From: Lachnospiraceae bacterium
GTDB taxonomy: Bacteria; Bacillota; Clostridia; Lachnospirales; Lachnospiraceae
Direction: 5' to 3'
Assembly: GCA_900763175.1 (NCBI GenBank)
Contig: CAAFJI010000258.1
Location: 1-27,579 of the forward strand
DNA: 27,579 nt
Below are positions 1-7,544 of this stretch, one piece after another; position 1 is the first letter of the stretch; each line of letters begins with the position of its first letter. The notes under the pieces are model-generated. The model was not told where the DNA came from. It was given only the letters and a program-made list of their open reading frames with translations, and did not search any database. A program made the translations under genes and the position numbers.

Positions 1-36
1 ACACCACTATTTTAATTGTACCAGAAAATTTCAGGT

Positions 37-64
37 TTGTGAATAGGTAAATGTGTGTTATAAT
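37..64 (+). promoter_or_regulatory. Promoter upstream of exoA / structured leader
   Basis: TTGTGA (37-42) is followed after 16 bp by a consensus TATAAT (59-64) with an extended -10 TG at 56-57. It points right, into the non-coding stretch before exoA. Transcription would start near 71, giving a leader of more than 200 nt that contains the structured element at 84-225. A weaker TATAAA at 243-248 could give a shorter exoA transcript. Confidence 0.55.
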
Positions 65-83
65 GAAGAAAGTATACGAAAGA

Positions 84-225
84 TTACTGTTCACTGGTAA
101 TATTCCGCAAGGTGTTTTTTGTAAACAAAGTTCACAGAAAACCCGAGAGTTGCAGTGCGAAATCATGCGAATGCATGATTTCTGTGCATTGCGAAGCGTG
201 CTGCTGGTCACGGAGTGGACAGTAA
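84..225 (+). other. Structured non-coding element in exoA leader
   Basis: TTACTGTTCACT (84-95) can pair with AGTGGACAGTAA (214-225) over all 12 positions if one G-U pair is allowed. Inside lies a perfect 10-bp hairpin, GAAATCATGC / GCATGATTTC (159-168 and 173-182), with a GAAT loop. The region between the promoter and exoA has no convincing gene: the reading frame from 51 starts inside the -10 box and resembles nothing known to me. It may be a structured leader, a small RNA or a dispersed repeat. No second copy is seen in this window. Confidence 0.45.
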
Positions 226-306
226 CTACGAAAGCTGGCATACTATAAACAGTCGGCTTACCGGAAATAAAATGATTTCCCATATTTTTACAGAATGGAG
301 ACTGAC

Positions 307-1062
307 ATGAAACTTATATCGTGGAATGTAAATGGAATACGTGCCTGCATTACAAAGGGCTTTGAGGAGAGCTTTCAGAAGCTGGATGCGGATATTTTCT
401 GCCTTCAGGAAACGAAGTGCCAGGAAAATCAGGTGAAAGTGGAACTCCCAGGCTATTATCAGTATTGGAATTATGCCAACCGCAAGGGATATTCCGGAAC
501 TGCTGTTTTTACCAAAAAAGAACCTATAGAAGTTACCTATGGGATCGGAATACCGGAGCATGACAAAGAGGGCAGGGTGATCACTGCCCAGATGGAACAC
601 TTTTATCTTGTGACTGTATATACACCCAATTCCCAGTCTGAATTAAGACGCCTGGAGTACAGAATGGAGTGGGAGAGAGACTTCCTTTCCTATCTTCTGA
701 AGCTTCAGGAGCACAAACCAGTGATCTGCTGCGGGGATCTGAATGTAGCCCATCGGGAGATCGACCTGAAGAATCCAAAGACCAACCGCAAGAATGCAGG
801 CTTTACAGATGAGGAAAGAGCCTGCTTCTCCAAAGTACTGGAGGCTGGTTTCATTGATACCTTCCGCTATTTTTATCCGGATCTGGAAGGTGCTTATTCC
901 TGGTGGTCTTACCGCTTTAAGGCCAGAGAAAAAAATGCGGGGTGGAGAATCGACTATTTCCTTGCATCCCCTTCTCTGAAAGACCGTCTGGAGGATGGGA
1001 AAATTCACAGCGAGATTATGGGCTCCGACCATTGTCCTGTGGAACTGGATATACAGCTATAA
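307..1062 (+). CDS. exoA: Exodeoxyribonuclease III (AP endonuclease)
   Basis: This is an Mg-dependent 3'-5' exonuclease and apurinic/apyrimidinic endonuclease of the exonuclease-endonuclease-phosphatase fold, acting in base excision repair. The protein is 251 aa, normal for the ExoA/XthA family. Family motifs are visible in order: WNVNGIRA near the start, QETKCQ (metal-binding Glu), YSGTAVF, VYTPNS, GDLNVAH (catalytic Asp and Asn) and GSDHCPV at the end (catalytic Asp-His). I chose the ATG at 307 because TGGAGA precedes it at suitable spacing and the protein then begins MKLISWNVNG; an in-frame ATG at 295 lies inside that binding site. A MITE copy lies 57 bp downstream and no clear terminator is seen before the next gene. 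Confidence 0.95.
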   Translation: MKLISWNVNGIRACITKGFEESFQKLDADIFCLQETKCQENQVKVELPGYYQYWNYANRKGYSGTAVFTKKEPIEVTYGIGIPEHDKEGRVITAQMEHFYLVTVYTPNSQSELRRLEYRMEWERDFLSYLLKLQEHKPVICCGDLNVAHREIDLKNPKTNRKNAGFTDEERACFSKVLEAGFIDTFRYFYPDLEGAYSWWSYRFKAREKNAGWRIDYFLASPSLKDRLEDGKIHSEIMGSDHCPVELDIQL

Positions 1063-1119
1063 AGCAAGAAACCAGATCCGGGTGAATCTCCCCGCAAATA
1101 TGGATGAGACAGCACGCTT

Positions 1120-1283
1120 TAGAGCGTGTCTGAAAAATCATTTCCGCAATCTGTACGCCCACTTTGCAGTATATTTTGCTCGAATTCGGTTGCCGTAGCC
1201 CACTACGGTGCCCTCATCCGGACAAAATCCCCCCACAAATTGTGACGCACATCTTGCAGAAAGCCTTTTTCAGATATGCTCTA
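1120..1283 (+). mobile_element. MITE-like element, full copy 1
   Basis: A 164-bp non-coding element between exoA and the GH13 gene. Its left end TAGAGCGTGTCTGAAAAA matches the reverse complement of the right end (TTTTTCAGATATGCTCTA) at 16 of 18 positions. TA lies at both borders, as for elements that duplicate a TA target. An inner hairpin CCGTAG-CCCA-CTACGG lies near the centre. The same sequence recurs at 5439-5602 and 5601-5762, with shorter derivatives at 13650 and 15217. It encodes no transposase, so it would need one supplied in trans. Confidence 0.8.
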
Positions 1284-1317
1284 GCAGGACATCAGACAAA
1301 GACAGGAGGACTTTCCA

Positions 1318-3258
1318 ATGGCAATACCAGGAAATAAAAGTGCAACACTGCAGGTAGGTTATCCCCTGCTGCTGGGTGCTAACAAAATGGCAGATGGTTA
1401 CAATTTCGCTGTGGAGGCGGAAGAGGATTCCCGTGTTTTTCTGCTTTTATATAAAAAAAGGGCAAAGACACCTTTTTACGAGCTTGAGCTTGATGAAAAA
1501 TATCGGACAGGCCGTGTCTTTTCTGTCCTTATCCGCAAGCTAAATGTGGCGAATCTGGAATACAATTTCAAAATAGATGATAAAATTGTTTTGGATCCCT
1601 GCACTTTTCACATTTATGGAAGAGAGCACTTCGGGGCTCCCTGGGAAGAGGATGAGCATAAGCTGCGTTGTGGCTTTTTATCAGAAAAGGAATTTGACTG
1701 GACGCAGGACTGTACTCTGGACACAAGATATGAAGATATGATCCTGTATAAGGTTCATGTAAGAGGTTATACCAGACAGGCCAGGCTATCTCCTTCTCTT
1801 CGGGGAACCTTTCAGGGGCTTGTACAGATGATCCCCTATTGGAAGGAGCTGGGAATCAATGCGGTAGAGCTGATGCCAGCCTATGAATTTCTGGAAATCA
1901 GGCCGGAAACCGAGCCTGCCGGTATGGTTTCAAGCCGTGCAAGAAAAGATCTGGTAAATTACTGGGGCTATACAGATGGCTATTATTTTGCCCCAAAAAG
2001 TGCCTATTGCGCTACAAAGAATCCAGAGCAGGAATTTTGTGAAATGATAAAAGCTTTCCACCAGGCTGGGATTTCCTGTGTGATGGAAATGTATTTCCCC
2101 GAAAAGACAAGTCCCCTGACCGTTCTGCGTGCCCTGCAGTTCTGGAAAAGGCATTACCATGTAGATGGCTTTCATGTGCTGGGAGAAGGGGTGCCACTTG
2201 ATCTTCTTATGAAAGACGGAGTGCTTGCAGATACCAAGATCATGGCTGCAGGAATGGATACGAGCCATTTTTATCAGGGGAAAATTCCGAAGCATCGTAC
2301 CTTCGCAGAGTATAATCTGGGTTTCCTTCAGGATATGCGAAGATTTCTGAAAAGTGATGAGGATATGATTCCGGCAGTGCAGTACCGCATTCGTCACAAT
2401 GGGGATGATCATGGAGTGATCAATTATATCACCTGTCAGGATGGGTTCACCTTGAATGACCTTGTCTCCTATAATTATAAGCACAATGAAGCCAACAAAG
2501 AGGAAAACAATGATGGCTGTACCTATAACTATTCCTGGAACTGTGGCGTGGAGGGCAAAAGCCGTAAGCTGGCGATCCGTCAGATGCGTGAAAGACAGAT
2601 GCGTGCTGCTTTTGCCATGATGCTGTTATCTCAGGGAGTCCCTATGATCTATGGAGGAGATGAGTTTGGCAATTCCCAGGAGGGAAACAACAATGCATAC
2701 TGCCAGGACAATCCCATTGGCTGGATCGACTGGAAATGTCAGAAAAAAAATGAGAGGCTTCTGGCTTATGTGAAGAAACTGATTGCCTTTAGAAAGGAAT
2801 ATCCGGTTCTCCACATGAAGGGGAAAGCAAAGGAAGCGGATTATCTGGGAAAGGGATTTCCGGATATGTCCTTTCATGGCGAGCGAGCCTGGTTCTGTAA
2901 TATGGAAAATACCAGCCGCATGATCGGAATGATGCTTTGCGGAGAGAAAAAGAAGTCAGATGGCATGGAAAAGGACGAATTTCTCTATGTTGGATACAAT
3001 TTCCATTGGGAAACCCGCAGTATTGCACTCCCTAATCTCCCAGAAGGGATAGCATGGAAAAAGGTTCTGGATACCGGAAACCTGTCAGGGGATGGATTTT
3101 GCGGGGAAGAAGGTGCCATTTGCAGCAGAACGGTGGAAATGGGTCCCCGCACAGTGGCAGTTTTAAAAGGCGTGAAAATTCCGGTGGAGAAAAAAGCACC
3201 CATTAGAAAAAGGAAAAAAGAAGAGGTGGTAGAAAATGCATCCGTGGCTGCACTTTAA
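1318..3258 (+). CDS. GH13 glycogen-debranching-like protein, probably inactive
   Basis: A 646-aa protein of the GlgX/isoamylase type. A CBM48-like N-terminal beta domain (about 10-110) precedes a TIM barrel (about 140-500) and a C-terminal beta domain. Family signatures survive: NYWGYTDGYYFAP (214-226), DGFTLNDLVSYN (375-386), KHNEAN (388-393) and GVPMIYGGDEFGNSQ (440-454). The catalytic regions have decayed. Region I, normally DVVYNH, reads EMYFPE (257-262). Region II, normally GFRFD with the nucleophile, reads GFHVL (284-288). Region III has Ala where the acid/base Glu belongs (KIMAAG, 307-312). Region IV has CQDG for CHDG. The fold is therefore clear but amylolytic activity is unlikely. 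A carbohydrate-binding or regulatory role is inference. AGGAGG sits 8 nt before the ATG. The last 23 bp overlap the next gene. Confidence 0.85.
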   Translation: MAIPGNKSATLQVGYPLLLGANKMADGYNFAVEAEEDSRVFLLLYKKRAKTPFYELELDEKYRTGRVFSVLIRKLNVANLEYNFKIDDKIVLDPCTFHIYGREHFGAPWEEDEHKLRCGFLSEKEFDWTQDCTLDTRYEDMILYKVHVRGYTRQARLSPSLRGTFQGLVQMIPYWKELGINAVELMPAYEFLEIRPETEPAGMVSSRARKDLVNYWGYTDGYYFAPKSAYCATKNPEQEFCEMIKAFHQAGISCVMEMYFPEKTSPLTVLRALQFWKRHYHVDGFHVLGEGVPLDLLMKDGVLADTKIMAAGMDTSHFYQGKIPKHRTFAEYNLGFLQDMRRFLKSDEDMIPAVQYRIRHNGDDHGVINYITCQDGFTLNDLVSYNYKHNEANKEENNDGCTYNYSWNCGVEGKSRKLAIRQMRERQMRAAFAMMLLSQGVPMIYGGDEFGNSQEGNNNAYCQDNPIGWIDWKCQKKNERLLAYVKKLIAFRKEYPVLHMKGKAKEADYLGKGFPDMSFHGERAWFCNMENTSRMIGMMLCGEKKKSDGMEKDEFLYVGYNFHWETRSIALPNLPEGIAWKKVLDTGNLSGDGFCGEEGAICSRTVEMGPRTVAVLKGVKIPVEKKAPIRKRKKEEVVENASVAAL

Positions 3259-3784
3259 AACGATTACCAAGCACAAGCTTATGGTTATGAAGTACTGTTT
3301 TCGCATCGGATTGTATAAACAGGGACTGCTTCATGACCTCTCTAAATATTCTCCCGCAGAATTTTGGGTAGGGTGTAAGTATTACCAGGGAAACAGAAGC
3401 CCAAATAATGCAGAGCGGGAAGACGTTGGTGTTTCCACTGCGTGGCTCCATCACAAGGGCAGAAATAAGCATCACTATGAGCACTGGGTGGATTATGCAA
3501 TAAATGATCCGGAACACGTAATCATGGGTGCTAAAATGCCCAGAAGATATGTGGCAGAGATGGTGATGGACCGAATCAGTGCCTCCAGGACATATCTTGG
3601 GGATACCTATGACAACCATCAGCCGCTGGAATATTTTATGAAAAGCAGGGAAAAACTCTGGTTCGTACATCCACAGACCAAGAAAGAGCTGGAAGGCCTT
3701 CTTCGTATTCTTTCTGATAAAGGAGAGGAGAAGGCTCTATGGTATATAAGAAATGTATACCTTAAACAAGAAAAAAATAAGTAA
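3236..3784 (+). CDS. DUF5662 family protein
   Basis: A 182-aa soluble protein that I recognise as the DUF5662 family, which has no established function. It is rich in His and Asp: LLHDLSKYSPAEF (32-44), WLHHKGRNKHHYEHW (70-84) and later YLGDTYDNHQP. The HD pair and the following HH cluster resemble a metal-dependent HD-type hydrolase site, but that is inference. The start lies inside the last codons of the GH13 gene in another frame, with GAGGTGG a few bases upstream, so the two genes are probably translationally coupled. The C-terminus is Lys-rich. No terminator is visible after it before the putP promoter. Confidence 0.7.
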   Translation: MHPWLHFKTITKHKLMVMKYCFRIGLYKQGLLHDLSKYSPAEFWVGCKYYQGNRSPNNAEREDVGVSTAWLHHKGRNKHHYEHWVDYAINDPEHVIMGAKMPRRYVAEMVMDRISASRTYLGDTYDNHQPLEYFMKSREKLWFVHPQTKKELEGLLRILSDKGEEKALWYIRNVYLKQEKNK

Positions 3785-3790
3785 TTTGTA

Positions 3791-3820
3791 TTGCACTTTT
3801 ACACTCTTCTGTGGTAAAGT
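3791..3820 (+). promoter_or_regulatory. putP promoter
   Basis: TTGCAC (3791-3796) and TAAAGT (3815-3820) are separated by 18 bp, just after the stop of the DUF5662 gene and 33 bp before the putP ATG. The transporter is therefore likely transcribed alone. Confidence 0.5.
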
Positions 3821-3852
3821 AGTAAATATGTTTATGACAGAGGAGGAGAACT

Positions 3853-5388
3853 ATGAGTGGAACAACTGTAATTATTCTGATTGCGTTCGTATGTTATCTT
3901 TTGATGATGATCGTGATCGGAGCAATCTATATGAAAAAAACCTCCAGTTCAGAAGATTACTTTCTTGGAGGAAGAGGTCTGAATGGCTGGGTAGCGGCTC
4001 TTTCCGCACAGGCTTCTGATATGAGCGGATGGCTTTTGATGGGACTTCCCGGTGCGATTTATTCTTTTGGCTCCGGTCAGATCTGGATCGCAGTGGGACT
4101 TTTCATCGGAACTGTTTTGAACTGGGTATGCATTTCCGGAAGGCTTCGCAAATATACCATTGAAGCCAACAATTCTATGACAATCCCTGCATTCTTTGAG
4201 AACCGCTACCGGGATAAGAAGAAAATCCTGCTTTTGATTTCTTCTATTGTAATCGTGATTTTTTTCCTGGTATACACGGCATCTGCCCTGGCAGCAGGAG
4301 GAAAGCTGTTTAATACCGTATTTGGACTTGATTATCATCTTGCCCTTGCCATAGGAGCAGCCGTAATTTTGTGCTATACCTTTATGGGCGGATTTATGGC
4401 TGTATGTGTGACAGATTTTGTGCAGGGTACTCTGATGCTTGTGGGGCTGCTTGTGGTTCCGCTGGTAGCTTATTTCCTGCTTCCTGGCAATCTGACAGAC
4501 CTGATTACCAGCAGCGGGGTAACTGGCGGTGCAAGTGCCTATCTGAATCCGTTTATGAATGGAGATCGCCCTTATACGTTCGTGGAAATCTTTTCCCAGC
4601 TGGCATGGGGATTTGGATATTGTGGAATGCCTCATGTACTTGTAAGGTTTATGGCAGTAAAGAATGAGAAAGAACTGAAAAAATCCTGGGTAATTGCTAT
4701 TGCTTGGGATCTTCTCTCCCTTACCGCAGCCTTTGCCATTGCAGTGATCGGAAGAGCTTATCTTCTTCCTACGATCCTGGGAGAGAATGGAGCGGCTTCT
4801 TCTGAGAGCGTGTTTATCGAGATGATCCGGAAGGTCTTTACTTCAGAGCTGACACTTCCTTTTATCGGCGGACTTTTCCTGTGTGGAATCCTGGCAGCAA
4901 TTATGTCTACAGCAGATTCCCAGCTTCTTGTGACAGCATCTGCAGTATCTGAGGACCTGTATCACAGCTTTATCAAAAAAGATGCAGATTCTAAGGAAAT
5001 CCTAAAGGTAAGCCGTATCACAGTTATTGTGATCGCTGTACTTGCATTTGCCATTGCATGGAATCCGAACAGCAGTATCATGGGTCTGGTATCTAATGCA
5101 TGGGCAGGCCTTGGCTCTGCATTTGGACCGATTGTGGTAATGTCCCTGTTCTGGAGAAGAACCAATCTTCCTGGTGCTATTGCAGGTATGATCACAGGAG
5201 GTCTTACTGTTATTATCTGGGATTATATTCCGTTGGCAGGAGGACAGACTCTTGGGACTTACACAGGTCTGTATTCCCTGGCAGTGGGATTTTTGCTCAG
5301 CCTTGTAGTGATCGTGGTTGTCAGCCTTGCTACAAAGGCACCTGCTCAAGAGATTACAGAAGAGTTTGACAGAGTGGCTGCGAAATAA
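3853..5388 (+). CDS. putP: Sodium/proline symporter (SSS family)
   Basis: A 511-aa integral membrane protein of the solute:sodium symporter family, which imports a solute (proline in the best-studied members) with Na+. About 13 hydrophobic segments can be followed, starting at residues 5-25. PutP hallmarks include the early EDYFLGGRGLNGWVAALSAQ and SDMSGWLLMGLPGA stretches, the NSMTIPAFFENRY loop after TM3, and LAAIMSTADSQLL (TM8 region, with the Na+-site Ser/Thr residues). Length and order fit PutP rather than the pantothenate or glucose members, but the substrate is assigned by similarity only. AGAGGAGGAG precedes the ATG. It is monocistronic, with a split terminator behind it. Confidence 0.9.
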   Translation: MSGTTVIILIAFVCYLLMMIVIGAIYMKKTSSSEDYFLGGRGLNGWVAALSAQASDMSGWLLMGLPGAIYSFGSGQIWIAVGLFIGTVLNWVCISGRLRKYTIEANNSMTIPAFFENRYRDKKKILLLISSIVIVIFFLVYTASALAAGGKLFNTVFGLDYHLALAIGAAVILCYTFMGGFMAVCVTDFVQGTLMLVGLLVVPLVAYFLLPGNLTDLITSSGVTGGASAYLNPFMNGDRPYTFVEIFSQLAWGFGYCGMPHVLVRFMAVKNEKELKKSWVIAIAWDLLSLTAAFAIAVIGRAYLLPTILGENGAASSESVFIEMIRKVFTSELTLPFIGGLFLCGILAAIMSTADSQLLVTASAVSEDLYHSFIKKDADSKEILKVSRITVIVIAVLAFAIAWNPNSSIMGLVSNAWAGLGSAFGPIVVMSLFWRRTNLPGAIAGMITGGLTVIIWDYIPLAGGQTLGTYTGLYSLAVGFLLSLVVIVVVSLATKAPAQEITEEFDRVAAK

Positions 5389-5438
5389 ATTTACATTTAA
5401 TTTATTAAAATTTTATAAAAAAAGGTAGTCCTTGCTGT

Positions 5439-5602
5439 TAGAGCGTGTTTGAAAAATCATTCCAGCGATCTGCACGCCCCATTTTGCGGGAAATTTGTTC
5501 CGAATTCGGTTGTCGTAGCCCGCTACGACGCCCTCATCCGGGACAAATTTTCCACAAACTGTGACGCACATCTTGCAGAAAGCATTTTTCAAACACGCTC
5601 TA
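5439..5602 (+). mobile_element. MITE-like element, full copy 2
   Basis: A 164-bp copy in the same orientation as copy 1. The left end TAGAGCGTGTTTGAAAAA is an almost exact inverted match of the right end (TTTTTCAAACACGCTCTA). The central hairpin is CGTAGCCCGCTACG. It was inserted into the loop of the putP terminator. The right-hand TA (5601-5602) is also the left-hand TA of the next copy. Confidence 0.85.
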
Positions 5603-5762
5603 GAGCCTGCCCAAAAATCATTCCTGCAAGATACACGCCCTGTTTTGCGGGAAGATTGTTCCAAATTCGGCCTATGTAGCCCGCTACGATGCCCTCATCC
5701 GGGATAATTTTTCCACAAACTGTGACGTACATCTTGCAGAAAGCATTTTCAAACATGCTCTA
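5601..5762 (+). mobile_element. MITE-like element, full copy 3
   Basis: A 162-bp copy directly abutting copy 2 and sharing its TA. Left end TAGAGCCTGCCCAAAAATCA, right end CAAACATGCTCTA. It differs from copy 2 at many scattered positions, so it looks like a separate insertion of a diverged family member rather than a recent tandem duplication. Confidence 0.8.
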
Positions 5763-5787
5763 GGGACTACCTTTTTTTCTGAAAATT

Positions 5788-5796
5788 TGTTATAAT
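5788..5796 (+). promoter_or_regulatory. glf promoter (extended -10)
   Basis: TGTTATAAT (5788-5796) is a consensus -10 with an upstream TG. No good -35 is visible: the position falls in the T-run of the preceding terminator. Transcription would start about 20 bases before the AAAGGGG ribosome binding site of glf. Confidence 0.5.
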
Positions 5797-5826
5797 GGGA
5801 GATACTAAAGAAAGGGGCAATGCAAG

Positions 5827-6942
5827 ATGAAAAAATATGATTATCTCATCGTGGGAGCTGGACTGTTTGGTGCTGTATTTGCCCATGAAGCTACCCAAAA
5901 AGGAAAAACCTGTCTGGTCATTGATAAACGTGACCATATCGGAGGAAATATTTACACAGAGGATGTAGAGGGAATCCAGGTGCATAAATATGGCGCCCAT
6001 ATTTTCCATACATCTAAGAAGGAAATCTGGGACTATGTGAACCAGTTTACAGAGTTCAATCATTTCGTAAATTCTCCTATTGCAGTTTATAAGGATGAAT
6101 TATATAACCTGCCATTTAATATGAACACCTTCCATCAGCTGTGGGGTGTGCGCACACCGGCAGAGGCGAAGGCAAAGATCCAGGAGCAGATTTCCCGTAT
6201 GCATATCACCCACCCTAAGAATCTGGAGGAGCAGGCACTGGCACTGGTAGGACAGGATGTGTATGAGAAGCTGGTTGAAGGCTACACCAGAAAGCAGTGG
6301 GGAAGAGAGTGCAAGGATCTTCCTGCGTTTATTATTAAGAGACTGCCACTTCGCTATACTTACGATAATAACTATTTCAAGGATCCTTACCAGGGTATTC
6401 CTAAAGGAGGATATACCAGAATCATTAAGAAGCTTCTGGAAGGAGTGCAGGTCTGCCTGAAAACAGACTTCTTTGCAAATCGTGAGGAACTTACGGCACA
6501 GGCGGATAAAATCCTGTTTACCGGAATGATCGACGAGTTCTATAACTATTGTTATGGTGAACTGGAATACCGTTCTCTTCGTTTTGAGACAGAGACTCTG
6601 GACATGGGCAACTATCAAGGAAATGCAGTTGTGAACTATACGGATTATGAGGTACCTTACACCAGAATTATTGAGCACAAGCATTTCGAGTTCGGTACAC
6701 AGCCAAAGACCATTATCACAAGAGAATATCCAGATACCTGGATCAAGGGAAAAGAGCCTTATTATCCAATTAATGACCCGAAGAATAATGAACTGTTTGA
6801 TAAATACGAGCGTCTGGCATTAGAAGAAAAAAATGTTCTGTTCGGTGGCCGTCTTGGTATGTACCGTTACATGGATATGGATAAAGTTATTGAGGAAGCT
6901 TTAAATATGGCTGAGACAGAGCTGACTTACGAAGAAGCGTAA
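5827..6942 (+). CDS. glf: UDP-galactopyranose mutase
   Basis: A 371-aa flavoenzyme that interconverts UDP-galactopyranose and UDP-galactofuranose, the precursor of galactofuranose in surface glycans. The N-terminal FAD-binding motif GAGLFGAVFAHEA (8-20) is followed by VIDKRDHIGGNIYTE, the diagnostic KYGAHIFHT, and conserved YTRKQWG and NYTDYEVPYTRIIEH stretches. C-terminal GGRLGMYRYMDMD is the second FAD-contact motif. Length is typical of bacterial Glf. AAAGGGG lies about 9 nt before the ATG. It is followed after 11 bp by the DUF6553-like gene. No glycosyltransferases or other polysaccharide genes are visible nearby. Confidence 0.95.
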   Translation: MKKYDYLIVGAGLFGAVFAHEATQKGKTCLVIDKRDHIGGNIYTEDVEGIQVHKYGAHIFHTSKKEIWDYVNQFTEFNHFVNSPIAVYKDELYNLPFNMNTFHQLWGVRTPAEAKAKIQEQISRMHITHPKNLEEQALALVGQDVYEKLVEGYTRKQWGRECKDLPAFIIKRLPLRYTYDNNYFKDPYQGIPKGGYTRIIKKLLEGVQVCLKTDFFANREELTAQADKILFTGMIDEFYNYCYGELEYRSLRFETETLDMGNYQGNAVVNYTDYEVPYTRIIEHKHFEFGTQPKTIITREYPDTWIKGKEPYYPINDPKNNELFDKYERLALEEKNVLFGGRLGMYRYMDMDKVIEEALNMAETELTYEEA

Positions 6943-6953
6943 AGGAGAAAATT

Positions 6954-7541
6954 ATGGATACCCCAACTATCACCCAGTATTACAGAGAAGCAGAGCCGGC
7001 TAAGCGCCTGGCACTTCTGAATATGTCTATAGAAGCAGGAGAGGAGCCAGAACTGAATCAGATCCGAAAAGAGCTGTGGGACATCCGCTATCAGGATAAA
7101 TCAGAGCTTGGTGGCGATGTGAGAGCGGATGGGTTTATTGCCCTGTGGATGCTTATGGAATTTAACCGTGACAGCGGAAAGCGCTTTATGGGCGTAAAAG
7201 GTGGCCGCAAAGAGATTCAGAAGCAGCTGGATAAGATGAAATTCCAGGAAATCCGTGCCAAGGGCAAAAGCTATGAAGAGCTTCTTTACCGGGAATGTTG
7301 CCATATGGTGAAGACCTATATGGAGCTTTGCGAGTCCGACAAGGCCTATAACAGTACCTTGTTTGGCATTATGAAGATGAACAGTGAGCAGGCTAAGGAA
7401 AAATTGAAAGCCGACATTTATCATACAGCAGTGGAGCTTCCCAAGACTCTTAAGATGGAAGAGGAACTGGGCATGGTCACAAGAGCTGCCAGGGAAATGT
7501 ATGAACTTCATTTCCCTGGAGAAGGCAGCCTGAGAGAATAG
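6954..7541 (+). CDS. DUF6553-like hypothetical protein
   Basis: A 195-aa soluble, mostly helical and charged protein with no signal peptide or membrane segment. I think it belongs to the DUF6553 family, which has no known function, but the family name is recalled from similarity and not checked. Visible features are an N-terminal helix (ITQYYREAEPAKRLALLN), a central GGDVRADGFIALWMLMEFNR stretch that looks like the family core, and Cys residues in the YRECCHMVKTYMELCE helix. It starts 11 bp after glf behind AAAGGAGA, so both are one transcription unit. The stop lies 3 bp from the end of the convergent transposase gene. Confidence 0.6.
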   Translation: MDTPTITQYYREAEPAKRLALLNMSIEAGEEPELNQIRKELWDIRYQDKSELGGDVRADGFIALWMLMEFNRDSGKRFMGVKGGRKEIQKQLDKMKFQEIRAKGKSYEELLYRECCHMVKTYMELCESDKAYNSTLFGIMKMNSEQAKEKLKADIYHTAVELPKTLKMEEELGMVTRAAREMYELHFPGEGSLRE

Positions 7542-7544
7542 TTT

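Larger units (their letters stand above)
5417..5778 (+). terminator. putP terminator split by two MITE copies
   Basis: AAAAAAAGGTAGTCC (5417-5431) and GGACTACCTTTTTTT (5764-5778) are perfect 15-bp inverted complements, the two arms of a classical intrinsic terminator. Instead of a short loop, the arms enclose two back-to-back MITE copies (5439-5762). Removing the elements and one TA leaves the 10-nt loop TTGCTGTTAG. The right arm with its T-run lies just before the glf -10 box. Confidence 0.8.

Noticed and set aside
51..248. 65-aa reading frame near the left edge
   Set aside because: Its ATG lies within the promoter -10 region, it has no ribosome binding site, and the DNA is better explained as a structured leader.
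995..1198. Small frames reading RACLKN-type peptides in the intergenic elements (also 5413-5679)
   Set aside because: They are the inverted-repeat elements read as protein. The frames differ between copies and lack start signals.
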